From Marinobacter sp. F3R08 (GTDB lineage Bacteria > Pseudomonadota > Gammaproteobacteria > Pseudomonadales > Oleiphilaceae): a stretch of DNA of 64,000 nt. A program made the position numbers and the translations under genes. Location of the stretch: NCBI RefSeq assembly GCF_018860425.1, contig NZ_JAHKPI010000025.1:62001-126000 (forward strand), in the 5' to 3' direction. The notes under the pieces were generated by a model. That model was not told where the DNA came from. It saw only the letters and a program-made list of their open reading frames with translations, and did no database searches. Positions 51,760-63,969 of the stretch are shown piece by piece (position 1 is the stretch's first letter; the number at the start of each line of letters is the position of its first letter).

Positions 51760-52908
51760 ATGACAACGTCCGAATTTGTGTTTTCTCAAGGCACGCTGGA
51801 CCTTTCGCGTCCGGGTACCGGTGATCCCACACTGAGGGCGTGGGATGCAACGGATGAACTTCTTCTGGAGAAGGCGTTGGAGGTTGCAGCTGACGTTGAA
51901 GAGCCCCGTATTCTGGTAGTGGATGACCAGTTTGGGGCCCTGACGTTGGGGCTTTCCATGTTCTCGCCGACGGTTATTGGTGACAGCGCCGTGTTGCGGA
52001 CCGCATTGGACATCAATGCTTCGTTGAATCCCTCTCTTCCTGCATCGGGGACGGTATACAGCTGGCTCAATCCGCCGCGGGATCTGTTCGACCTGGTCGT
52101 GTTAAGAATACCGCGGCAGGCTGACTATCTGGCCTGGTTACTGCGCTGGATCAATGGCGTGATGGCTGATTCCGGTGTGTTGCTGGCGGGTGGAATGATC
52201 AAGCATCTTCCAGCGAAAAGTGTTGAGGTATTTGGCGGAGCGGTTCAGACCGAACAGGTCCTGCCCTCACGAAAGAAGGCCCGTGTGGTTCGCTGCCGGA
52301 AAGGTGCCGCCAGCCTTGAGGGGTGGTCAGGTGCCTGGAAAGGGTATGCCATGACTGGCCGGGACGGCAGGGTCAATGTGGAAGCGCTGCCCGCGGTTTT
52401 TGCCAGGGAAAAGCTGGATATTGGTAGTCGCCTGATGTTGCCTCACGTGGCTAAAATGGTATCGATAGCGGATGCTGGTAGCTCGGTACTCGATCTGGCC
52501 TGTGGAAATGGCGTTCAGGGTTTGGAAGCGCTGGCGCAGCGGGGCGATCTGCAGTTGTGCTTCAGCGACGTTTCAAGCCAGGCTGTACTCAGTGCTCGCC
52601 ATAATGTCGAAAAGGCCTATCCACACGCGCATGCGGCGTTCACTCATTGCGATGGACTGCCGTCAGAGGCTGGGCTGTTCGATCTGATCCTTCTGAATCC
52701 GCCGTTCCATGAGGGTGGGGTGGTCGGTGATCACATTGCCATGCGACTGTTTGAGCAGGCCTCGGATCATCTGAAACCCGGTGGGTCCCTGCTCATGGTG
52801 GGCAACCGCCACCTCGGCTATCACCGAAGCCTGCGTCGGTACTTTTCGTCGGTGCAGCAACTGGATGCCAATCCCAAGTTCGTGGTGTTCCTGGCCGGAA
52901 ATCGCTGA
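51760..52908 (+). CDS. rlmG: 23S rRNA m2G1835-type methyltransferase (RlmG family)
   Basis: A 382-residue protein with the same two-fold plan as its neighbour. The N-terminal LQAWDATDELLLEKA-like region (LRAWDATDELLLEKALE) is typical of RlmG, and the catalytic half has VLDLACGNGVQGLEAL and LLNPPFHEGG. RlmG methylates G1835 of 23S rRNA. I prefer the ATG at 51760 because AGGA lies 8 bases upstream; the ATG at 51751 has no spaced ribosome site. The gene converges with the riboflavin synthase gene, with 13 bases between stops. Confidence 0.85.
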   Translation: MTTSEFVFSQGTLDLSRPGTGDPTLRAWDATDELLLEKALEVAADVEEPRILVVDDQFGALTLGLSMFSPTVIGDSAVLRTALDINASLNPSLPASGTVYSWLNPPRDLFDLVVLRIPRQADYLAWLLRWINGVMADSGVLLAGGMIKHLPAKSVEVFGGAVQTEQVLPSRKKARVVRCRKGAASLEGWSGAWKGYAMTGRDGRVNVEALPAVFAREKLDIGSRLMLPHVAKMVSIADAGSSVLDLACGNGVQGLEALAQRGDLQLCFSDVSSQAVLSARHNVEKAYPHAHAAFTHCDGLPSEAGLFDLILLNPPFHEGGVVGDHIAMRLFEQASDHLKPGGSLLMVGNRHLGYHRSLRRYFSSVQQLDANPKFVVFLAGNR

Positions 52909-52921
52909 AGAGCCCCTTGAT

Positions 52922-53542
52922 TCAGCGAGTCGGAGCCTTTTGGTCGTATCCAAGGCGGGCCAGGGTGTCTACGATAATCTGGGTCTGGCTGTCTACTTCA
53001 ATGTTCACCCGCTGGCCTTCTTTGCATGTGCCAAAGGTTGTGGCCCGGAGGGTTTCGGGGATCAGATGGATGTTGAACCGGTTGCCCTGAACTTCACCAA
53101 TGGTGAGGCTGGCTCCGTTGATGGCAATGTACCCTTTGGGGAATATATAGCGCTTCCATTCGTCAGGCGTTTCAAACCAGAGGGTGACGTTATTTTCTGG
53201 CCGCAGGATGTCGACAATCCTGGCCGACGTGTGGATATGTCCGGAGAGCAGGTGACCGCCAATTTCATCCCCGATCCGTGCAGCGCGTTCGAAGTTGACC
53301 TTGTCTCCTGCTTTCAGTTCCCCCAGAGTGGTCAGGCTCAGGGTTTCCTGCATGGCATCGAAATAAAGAACACTTTCTTCCTGGCGAGTTACGGTCAGGC
53401 AGGTGCCGTTGATTGCGACTGATGCGCCAATAGCGACATCGCCGGCCTTGTCTGCCGGGAGCCGGATGGCAAACGTGCTCAGTCCGGGTGCGACAGAGAC
53501 ATCTTCGATGGTTGCGATACCCTGGACAATGCCTGTGAACAT
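52922..53542 (-). CDS. ribE: Riboflavin synthase (alpha subunit)
   Basis: A 206-residue enzyme with two similar beta-barrel halves. It begins MFTGIVQGIATIEDV, the hallmark of the family, and has VAINGTCLTV in the first half and IAINGASLTIGEV in the second. It makes riboflavin from two lumazine molecules. The ORF extends upstream to 53695, but the family start is at 53542. No other rib gene is in the window, so this is an isolated copy. I saw no FMN riboswitch in the 159 bases upstream. Confidence 0.95.
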   Translation of the reverse strand: MFTGIVQGIATIEDVSVAPGLSTFAIRLPADKAGDVAIGASVAINGTCLTVTRQEESVLYFDAMQETLSLTTLGELKAGDKVNFERAARIGDEIGGHLLSGHIHTSARIVDILRPENNVTLWFETPDEWKRYIFPKGYIAINGASLTIGEVQGNRFNIHLIPETLRATTFGTCKEGQRVNIEVDSQTQIIVDTLARLGYDQKAPTR

Positions 53543-53701
53543 ACGCCTGACCTCATTCGGTATGGTGTGCGGGTGCCTTTCTGGCTGGGTGCGCCAAGGA
53601 TAGCGAGTGGGCTGACCGATGCCAAGGTAAAGGGCAGCGAATTCAAGTATCGGGTGTGATGGTCGATACCCTTCAAAACCCTTTAATCCGGACATTTTAC
53701 C

Positions 53702-54589
53702 ATGGCCGAAAATCAGAGTACGTCCGCTGCCCAGAGTACTGTGCAGGCGCCGGTGCTGCGACCTGGCAGGGCGGCAGACCCGGTGCCAGCGCCTGCAGCG
53801 TCAAATGCCCCGGAGTCGGCGCCAGCGCCGGCGAGTCAGGCTGCCGACACTGTGGCATCCAATCCAGAGCCAGATACCAGCGCCAGGCCTGATAAAGTCG
53901 CCACTGAAGAGGTGGGGGAGGGCCGAAGCAGTGGCCGGCCCGAAAGGGTGCGGGCGGAATCCCGGCAGCGAACACTCCGACTGATGCTGCGACAGTGTGA
54001 TCGGGTGCTGCTGATGGATTTCGAGCTGCTGGCGATGAATGGCTGGCCTGACAATTTTACTATAGCTGAAGCGCGTCGGAGTCGGGATCTCTGGTTGTTC
54101 AGTGCATTGATTGCGGCGGCCATATTCCTGAGCGGTTTGAGCGGGTTCGTGCCGGCCTGGATTGCCGGCGGGGGCTTTGGTGCTGTTGTTATCATTATCC
54201 TCCTGGGGGTGCCGGCGGTACGCAGAATTTACACGACCAAACCTTCCTATCTTGACCTGATTATGACCCGCCAGAGGATGCTTCGTGAGGCACGCCAGCA
54301 TATTGCCCACCTAGAAGGCTCGGATGGTCTGATCTGGCAATGTGCGCGGATGGCTGATCATAACCCTGCTCTGAAGAACACCCGGTTCAGCCATTTACTG
54401 ACACTGTCCGAGAATCGCGTGCTTTCCCGGCAGATGACACGCCGTGAGCATGTGCGTCTTTATCTTATCTATCTGCTGGAAGCCGAAAAGGCCTATAGCC
54501 GGGTTCAGACAGCGTTCTTCGAGGGGAATCAGGAGGCGATTGATCAGGGGTGGGATGAAGTGGCTGCGGAGCCTGAGGTCAGAGCTTGA
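53702..54589 (+). CDS. Unknown two-helix membrane protein with disordered N-terminus
   Basis: A 295-residue protein I do not recognise. Residues 1-85 are Ala/Pro/Ser/Glu-rich and probably disordered. Residues 90-128 are basic and helical. Two membrane helices span about 130-150 and 151-171 with a short turn (GFVPAW), so both ends face the same side. The C-terminal 120 residues are helical and charged (TRQRMLREARQHIAHLEGSDGLIWQ). No obvious ribosome site precedes the ATG. It is transcribed toward psrA, 60 bases away. Confidence 0.7.
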   Translation: MAENQSTSAAQSTVQAPVLRPGRAADPVPAPAASNAPESAPAPASQAADTVASNPEPDTSARPDKVATEEVGEGRSSGRPERVRAESRQRTLRLMLRQCDRVLLMDFELLAMNGWPDNFTIAEARRSRDLWLFSALIAAAIFLSGLSGFVPAWIAGGGFGAVVIIILLGVPAVRRIYTTKPSYLDLIMTRQRMLREARQHIAHLEGSDGLIWQCARMADHNPALKNTRFSHLLTLSENRVLSRQMTRREHVRLYLIYLLEAEKAYSRVQTAFFEGNQEAIDQGWDEVAAEPEVRA

Positions 54590-54602
54590 CAGGAGTCGAT
54601 TT

Positions 54603-54629
54603 CAAACGTATGTTTCAAACAGACGTTTG
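54603..54629. promoter_or_regulatory. Tandem PsrA operator upstream of psrA
   Basis: Two abutting palindromes, CAAAC-GTAT-GTTTC (54603-54616) and CAAAC-AGAC-GTTTG (54616-54629), lie 20 to 47 bases before the psrA ATG. The second is a perfect match to the PsrA consensus (G/C)AAAC-N2-4-GTTT(G/C) known from Pseudomonas. The placement fits autorepression. Confidence 0.75.
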
Positions 54630-54649
54630 CTAGAGGCTTTGTAAACATA

Positions 54650-55327
54650 ATGGCGCAGTCTGATACCGTTGACCGGATTCTCGATGCAGCCGAAGAGCTG
54701 TTCGCCGACCGGGGTTTTTCGGAAACCTCGCTCCGGATGATTACCAGTAAGGCTAAAGTAAATTTGGCGGCTGTCAATTACCACTTTGGTTCAAAGAACG
54801 CGCTGATTCACGCCGTATTTGCGCGCTTCCTGACGCCGTTCTCGGCAACCCTGGAAAGCGCCTTTGATGATCTCGAAGAACGGTGCGACGGAAAACCGCC
54901 AACGTTGAATCAAACGCTCTGGGCGCTTACTGAAAGCGCAGTGCGCATGCCCCAGCGCAATGAAAAGGGCATATCGATTTTCATGCGTCTGCTCGGGCTT
55001 GCCTATACCCAGTCCCAGGGGCATTTGCGGAAGTTTCTGGAACAGGAATACACGGAATCCTTCAGTCGCTTCATGCGACTGCTCAAGGAGGCGACGCCAC
55101 AGTTGTCCTCGGTAGACCGGTACTGGCGTATTCAGTTCATGCTGGGCGCAACGGCGTTCACCATGTCCAGCAGCGATGCACTGAGGGATATTCTTCAGAA
55201 CAAGCTGGGTGTTGAAACGACCGTCCAGGAAATTGCTGCCCGTCTGGTTCCGTTCCTCGCCGCCGGTATGCAGGCTGAGGATACCGTGCTGATTCCGCCG
55301 GCCGGGAGCAACGTCTCGGTTGCCTGA
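54650..55327 (+). CDS. psrA: TetR-family regulator PsrA
   Basis: A 225-residue TetR protein. The N-terminal helix-turn-helix DRILDAAEELFADRGFSETSLRMITSKAKVNLAAVNYHFGSKNALI is nearly that of Pseudomonas PsrA, and the C-terminal MRLLGLAYTQSQGHLRKFLE and FMLGATAFTMSSSDAL also match. PsrA senses long-chain fatty acids, represses beta-oxidation genes and itself, and activates rpoS. Its consensus operator lies directly upstream here. lexA, usually next to psrA in Pseudomonas, is not adjacent. Confidence 0.9.
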   Translation: MAQSDTVDRILDAAEELFADRGFSETSLRMITSKAKVNLAAVNYHFGSKNALIHAVFARFLTPFSATLESAFDDLEERCDGKPPTLNQTLWALTESAVRMPQRNEKGISIFMRLLGLAYTQSQGHLRKFLEQEYTESFSRFMRLLKEATPQLSSVDRYWRIQFMLGATAFTMSSSDALRDILQNKLGVETTVQEIAARLVPFLAAGMQAEDTVLIPPAGSNVSVA

Positions 55328-55382
55328 GCTCCTCTCTCTCGGTTAGGCTTCCTTTTGAACTTGCAAGGGAGCCTGGCTGTCT

Positions 55383-55877
55383 TTGACTCATTCTGCCTCA
55401 GTCCACATCGATATCGATCTGACTCTTCAGAGTCTCCGGCTCAAAAGCGGCGATGGACAGGTCCTTGCTGTATATCCGGTCTCCACGGCGCTCAATGGGC
55501 CTGGTGAAACCAATGGGAGCGGCTGCACACCCCGGGGTGTGCACTATATCCGGGCCAGTGTCGGCGCAGGGCTTCCCATCGGGACCGTGTTCCGGGCCAG
55601 ACGTCCTACCGGTGAAACCTACAGTCCCCAGCTTGCCCGACAGAACCCGGATCGGGACTGGATCCTTAGCCGGATTCTCTGGTTATGTGGGCGAGAGAGT
55701 GGCAGAAACCGGGGACCGGGTGTCGATACTTTCCGGCGCTTCATATACATTCACGGCACACCAGACAGCGAACCCATGGGCGTGCCGCGTTCCCATGGCT
55801 GTGTCCGGATGCGCAACGCAGATCTTGTTGACTTGTTTGATCGCGTTGGGCCGGGAACGACTGTGTTTATTCGTTAA
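55383..55877 (+). CDS. L,D-transpeptidase (YkuD/ErfK family)
   Basis: A 164-residue single-domain YkuD protein. The catalytic motif is HGTPDSEPMGVPRSHGCVRM with H124, H138 and nucleophile C140. Such enzymes cross-link peptidoglycan or attach proteins to it. No signal peptide is visible; the gene has only a TTG start with AAGGGA upstream, and no later ATG would keep the domain intact. It is therefore either cytoplasmic, exported by another route, or mis-started. It lies between psrA and mscS, where Pseudomonas has nagZ. Confidence 0.85.
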   Translation: MTHSASVHIDIDLTLQSLRLKSGDGQVLAVYPVSTALNGPGETNGSGCTPRGVHYIRASVGAGLPIGTVFRARRPTGETYSPQLARQNPDRDWILSRILWLCGRESGRNRGPGVDTFRRFIYIHGTPDSEPMGVPRSHGCVRMRNADLVDLFDRVGPGTTVFIR

Positions 55878-55900
55878 ACCTTTTATATCTGAGGGATTCG

Positions 55901-58743
<2,843 letters not shown>

Positions 58744-58747
<4 letters not shown>

Positions 58748-61700
58748 GAGCCGGATGCTTTATTTTTTTCAGGCTCCAGCTCGCCAAGCATTCGGGAAAT
58801 GCCGTCGAGTTTACCATCCGTTGTGGCATCCTTCAGCCGATAACGGAAGCTGTTAGCACCTTCGAGTCGATATTGGTCCGGGGCGGATTGCACTTTCTTA
58901 ACCAGGACGAGAGGATCGACAGTTGTCGAGCTGCCAAACTCGAGCCGCGCCCATTCCTTGCCGGCATCCACTTTTACGATACCCAGGGCCTCCGCACGGA
59001 GCCGAAGTTCTGTCTGACGGATCAGGTTCTTGGCTGGCGTTGGTAATAATCCGAACCGGTCAATCATTTCAACCTGAAGTTCACGTAATGCTTCCGGAGT
59101 ATCAACACTGGCAATCCGTTTGTAGAGCATCAGTCGGTTATGGACATCCGGCAGATAGTCTTCGGGTATCAACGCAGGAATTCTGAGGTTCATCTCGGTG
59201 CCATGGCTCAGGGGCAGGTCGGCATTGGGCGTTCGACCTTCCTGGATGGCCTTGACGGCTTCATCCAGTAGTTGCATGTAAAGGGTGAAACCGATGCTCT
59301 CGATCTGGCCGCTCTGCTCTTCCCCCAGCAGTTCTCCGGCGCCCCGGATTTCCAGGTCATGGGTGGCGAGCATGAAACCTGCTCCCAGGTCCTGGGACTC
59401 AGAGATAGCGTCGAGCCGCTTCCGGGCGTCTGTTGAAATTGATTTCGGTGGTGGTGTCAGCAGATAGGCGTATGCCTGGTGATGGGAGCGGCCCACACGG
59501 CCCCGAAGCTGATGCAATTGTGCCAGTCCGAATTTGTCAGCACGTTCGATAATGATGGTGTTGGCGCTGGGAACGTCAATGCCGGTTTCTATGATTGTTG
59601 TGCATACCAGAACGTTGAAACGCTTGTGGTAGAAGTCCGACATGATCTTTTCCAGATCCCGTTCCCGCATCTGACCGTGGGCGACACCGACACGAGCCTC
59701 GGGAATCAGCGAGCGCAGATCTTCGGCGGTTTTCTCGATCGTCGCCACATCGTTATGCAGGAAGTAAACCTGACCGCCCCGGAGAATCTCCCGCAGAATC
59801 GCCTCCTTGACCATGGCGTTGTCTTTCTGGCGCACGAAGGTTTTGACAGAGAGTCGCCGAGCTGGAGGTGTTGCGATAATCGATAGGTCCCGGAGATGAC
59901 CCATAGCCATGTTCAACGTTCGGGGAATCGGCGTCGCGGTCAGGTTCAGCATGTCGACTTCCGCGCGCAAGGCTTTGAGTTTTTCTTTTTGCTGCACACC
60001 GAAGCGGTGTTCTTCGTCAATGATGACCAGTCCCAGGTTTTTGAACTTGATGTCTCCCTGGAGAAGCTTGTGGGTTCCAATGACGATGTCCGCCTTGCCA
60101 TTTTCCAGCGCCTCCAGGGCCTTGCTGGTCTGGCCTGAGGTGCGAAATCGGCTGAGTAGCTCGACCTGTACCGCGGTGTCGGAGAAACGGTCCCGGAAGG
60201 ATTCATAATGTTGTTGCGCAAGCAGGGTGGTGGGCACCAGAACCGCGACCTGTTTGCCTGACCATGTGGCCAGGAATGCCGCGCGCATGGCGACCTCGGT
60301 TTTTCCAAATCCGACATCACCACACACCAGACGATCCATGGGCTGCTCGCTGGTCATGTCCTCGAACACCGATTGGATAGCAATCTGCTGATCCGGTGTT
60401 TCCTCGAACGGAAATCCGGCAGCAAAGGCCCGGTAGGCTTCTTTCGGGTCTTCGAAGCTGAAGCCTTTGCGGGCCTCCCTGCGAGCGTAAACATCCAGAA
60501 GTTCCGCGGCAGTGTCGCGGATTTTCTCCAATGCTTTTTGCTTTGCTGTGCTCCAACGGTCGGTGCCGAGCTTATGCAGTGGCGCGTGTTCGGTGTCATT
60601 GCCGGCATAGCGGGAAATCAGGTGCAGGCTGGAAACGGGTACATAGAGTTTGGAGCCACCTGCGTATTCCAGCATCAGGAATTCGCTGGCTTCGTCTTCA
60701 ACGGTAATGGTTTCCAGTCCCAGATAGCGGCCGACGCCGTGGTCTATGTGGACGACTGGCGCACCGAGTCGCAACTCTGACAAGTCCCGGAAGCCTGCTT
60801 CATCGGTCTCGGTGGGCTTGTCGCGCCGCCGCCGCTGAAGCACGCGTTCACCAAAGAGTGCTGTCTCGGTAATCAGTGCGACGGAATGCTCAGGGAGCAC
60901 CAGGCCCTGCTCCATGGGGGCGATGGTGATGCCCAGGGGTGTGCTCTTATCGTCGAGAAACGTTTGCCAGCCAGTAAGAGTCTTGAGTTCAAGGCCCTGT
61001 TCTCCCAGGTTTTCCAGCAGGGCTTCGCGCCGTCCTGAGGATTCGGCGCATATCAGAATGCGGCCTTCAAAGTCTGCGATAAATCGTTTCAGGCGTCCGG
61101 CGGGATCGGCCGCCCGACCGTCCATGGCGATATCCGGTAGGCTCTCCGTTGGGCAGTTGACCGAGCCAGCTGAATCGTTGGGGCTGTGTGACACGGTTAC
61201 CCTGGGGAAGGTTTTCAGGTGCCCGAATAATTCCTCTTGCTGCAGGAACAGGCGGGTGGGTGGCAGTATCGGCCGCAGGCGATCGTGGCGACGGTCTTCG
61301 TACCGGCTCCGGGTTTCGCTGTCAAAGTGGCTTACCGCCTCATTCAACCCGTCAGCGGTGAAAACGTGGGTTGCTCCAGGCAGGTAGTCGAACAGGGTTG
61401 CCGTCTCGTCGAAGAACAGAGGCAGGTAGTACTCAATCCCGGGCGGGGTGATGCCGTGTGTTACGTCCTGGTATATGGGGGTGTCTTTGTCAGCATCGGG
61501 AAACTGTTCGAACCAGCGGCTACGAAATCCGGAGCGAGCCTCCTTGTGCCAGGGGAATTCGAACGCGGGTAGCAGCTCGATGCTTTCAATACGGTCTATA
61601 GAGCGCTGAGTCTCGGGATCGAAGGTTCTGAGAGTCTCTATCTCATCATCAAACAGGTCAATCCGGTAGGGCTGCCCGGCACCCATGGGAAAGATGTCCA

Positions 61701-62277
61701 GTATCGCCCCGCGAACAGCATATTCGCCGTGTTCGTATACGTTCTCGGCGTGACGGTATCCCGCTGCTTCCAGTTGCAGTCGCCAGGTTTCAATGTCCAG
61801 GGACTGTCCGACTTCGAGGAGCAGGGTGTTGCCCTGAAGGTAGTCTACCGGAGGCAATCTATGCATCAGGGTTCGTGCCGGAACCACCAGTACGCCGTGT
61901 TTTGTTGACGGCAGACGGTGCAGTGTCCGGATTCGCCGGGAAATGATGTCCTGATGGGGGGAAAACAGGTCATAGGGCAGTGTTTCCCAGTCTGGCAAAG
62001 AAAGCAGCTCCAGCCCGTCTTCGCTGACGGCGGCACCATCTTCTTCCGGGGGTAGTCCGAGGAAGAAGCGCATGGCCTGCTCAAGCCGGATGGCATCGGC
62101 GGTGCTGCGAGTTATGACCAGGGTCAAGCCCAGATGCGCTCGTGCGCTCTCGCAGATGGCCAGCGCGTCACTGCTGCCGTTCAGTTGACCCCAGGTACGG
62201 TGATCGGCTGGCCGGGACGGGAATGCCGGCGCAATCATGTTTGAGGGTGACGGGCGTGTGCTGGCACCTTGGCTCAT
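58744..62277 (-). CDS. mfd: Transcription-repair coupling factor Mfd
   Basis: An 1177-residue helicase/translocase. A UvrB-homology region spans the first 350 residues, the RNA-polymerase-interaction domain (PVVHIDHGVGRYLGLETI, SEFLMLEYAGGSKLYVPVSSLHLISRY) follows, then RecG-like ATPase motifs GDVGFGKTEVAMRAAF and IIDEEHRFGVQQKEKL, and the C-terminal TRCF domain. It frees stalled RNA polymerase and recruits UvrA. The first gene of the minus-strand mfd-csiV pair, it is divergent from gap. Confidence 0.97.
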
Positions 62278-62336
62278 GGGTGGTCTGGTTCTCCTGCTGA
62301 GGATGTCCGGGAGGCGATAAGGCGCGTATTCTAACG

Positions 62337-62362
62337 CTCGCCATGGCTACTGTCATGGCGAG
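62337..62362. repeat. Inverted repeat in the mfd/gap divergent region
   Basis: CTCGCCATG (62337-62345) and CATGGCGAG (62354-62362) are perfect 9-base complements around GCTACTGT. The repeat lies 60 to 85 bases upstream of the mfd ATG and about 70 upstream of the gap -35 box. It could be a regulator site or a structure in the mfd leader. Confidence 0.45.
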
Positions 62363-62428
62363 GCTGTTTCGGAAGACGTTTGCAAGGTTCTCCGGTGCAG
62401 GCTATACGAACATCTCAGTAGTGTGTAT

Positions 62429-62457
62429 TTGCGGTCAACCGCATTACGTTGGATAAT
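62429..62457 (+). promoter_or_regulatory. Sigma-70 promoter for gap, with a palindrome over the -35
   Basis: TTGCGG (62429-62434), a 17-base spacer and GATAAT (62452-62457) form a good housekeeping promoter 43 bases before the GTG start. A perfect palindrome TGCGGT-CA-ACCGCA (62430-62443) covers the -35 box, as an operator for a repressor would. The -10 box lies over the upstream ATG at 62449, so that ATG cannot be the main start. Confidence 0.65.
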
Positions 62458-62499
62458 GTGCGCCCCCAATTTCCAAGTGCCAACTGCAGAGGTCCTAGC

Positions 62500-63969
62500 G
62501 TGAGTCACGAACAGATCAATCAGCACCTGTCCCACTGGACAGAAAGAGAATCCACCGCGGAAGCCATGATTCCGCTGATCGGCCGCCTCTACCGCAAGAA
62601 CAATGTGGTTACTTCTGTATACGGTCGCGCCATCATTAACCAGTCTGTGATCGACATCATCCGTGCCCACCGGTTTGTGCGCCAGGTTGAAAACAGTGAG
62701 CTTTCCGTTCATGACACCCTGCCGATCCTTCAGGCGATGGACAAGCTGGACCTTGGCCGCGCTCATGTGGACATTGGCAAGCTGGCGGTCAAGTTCAAGG
62801 AAGAGGGCGGCGACCTGACCGAGTTCCTGAAGCGTGAAATCGGAACGGTCGTGGGGCAGTACGCGGCCCAATCCGAGGAAGATGCGAACAACGATACCAA
62901 AGACGTGGTGCTCTACGGTTTTGGTCGTATCGGTCGGCTTCTAGCGCGCATTCTGATCGAGAAAGCCGGCGGTGGTAATAACCTGCGCCTCCGGGCGATT
63001 GTGGTTCGCCAGGGTGGTGCTGAGAACGATCTTGAGAAGCGTGCCAGTCTTCTGCGCCGCGATTCCGTTCACGGTCCGTTCGATGGCACCATCACCGTTG
63101 ACGAGCAGGAATCTGCGCTGATTGCCAATGGCAACTACATCAAGGTGATCTACTCCGACGGCCCAGACAAGGTGGATTACACCGAGTATGGCATCAACAA
63201 CGCCATCGTGGTCGACAATACCGGTAAGTGGCGCGATGAGGCAGGTCTTGGTCTGCATCTGAAGTCAAAGGGCGTGAGTCGGGTTATGCTGACGGCACCT
63301 GGCAAGGGCGACATCAAGAACATTGTTTTTGGCATTAACAACGACTGGATTACTGATGACGACAAGATCCTGTCGGCAGCCTCATGTACCACCAATGCCA
63401 TCACGCCGGTCCTGAAAGCGATTGAAGACGAGTACGGCATCGAAGATGGTCACGTTGAGACTGTTCATTCCTACACGAACGATCAGAACCTGATTGATAA
63501 CTACCACAAAGGCAGTCGTCGTGGACGCAGTGCGGCCCTTAACATGGTTATCACCGAGACGGGGGCTGCCAAGGCCGTCGCCAAGGCATTGCCGATTCTG
63601 AAGGGTAAGCTGACTGGTAACGCTATCCGGGTGCCGACGCCGAATGTCTCGATGGCGATTCTTAACCTCAACCTCAAGAAAGACGTTGATGTGGATGGTG
63701 TAAACGAATATCTGCGCGATATGGCGCTGCATTCGGAGCTGCAGAAGCAGATCGACTTTGTAAATTCTCCGGAAGTGGTTTCCACAGACTTTGTTGGTTC
63801 GCGTCATGCGGGTATTGTTGATGCGCAGGCAACGATTGCCAGTGGTAAGCGCCTGATTCTGTACGTCTGGTACGATAATGAGTTCGGCTACAGCGCGCAG
63901 GTGGTTCGCGTGGTCAGTCAGATGGCTGGCGTAAATTACCCGATCTTCCCCAAACGTGCGCGAGACTGA
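62500..63969 (+). CDS. gap: Glyceraldehyde-3-phosphate dehydrogenase, N-terminally extended form
   Basis: A 489-residue GAPDH from a GTG at 62500 with GAGG 8 bases upstream. Residues 1-130 are an extra domain (ESTAEAMIPLIGRLYRKNNVVTSVYGRAIINQSVIDII) that is also seen in the Pseudomonas gap2/GapB type. The catalytic part begins near residue 130 with YGFGRIGRLLARIL; the nucleophile is C296 in SAASCTTNAITP. Pseudomonas has this form next to mfd. The long form is often the gluconeogenic or NADP-linked type; cofactor preference here is inference. It ends 31 bases before the window edge. Confidence 0.93.
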   Translation: MSHEQINQHLSHWTERESTAEAMIPLIGRLYRKNNVVTSVYGRAIINQSVIDIIRAHRFVRQVENSELSVHDTLPILQAMDKLDLGRAHVDIGKLAVKFKEEGGDLTEFLKREIGTVVGQYAAQSEEDANNDTKDVVLYGFGRIGRLLARILIEKAGGGNNLRLRAIVVRQGGAENDLEKRASLLRRDSVHGPFDGTITVDEQESALIANGNYIKVIYSDGPDKVDYTEYGINNAIVVDNTGKWRDEAGLGLHLKSKGVSRVMLTAPGKGDIKNIVFGINNDWITDDDKILSAASCTTNAITPVLKAIEDEYGIEDGHVETVHSYTNDQNLIDNYHKGSRRGRSAALNMVITETGAAKAVAKALPILKGKLTGNAIRVPTPNVSMAILNLNLKKDVDVDGVNEYLRDMALHSELQKQIDFVNSPEVVSTDFVGSRHAGIVDAQATIASGKRLILYVWYDNEFGYSAQVVRVVSQMAGVNYPIFPKRARD

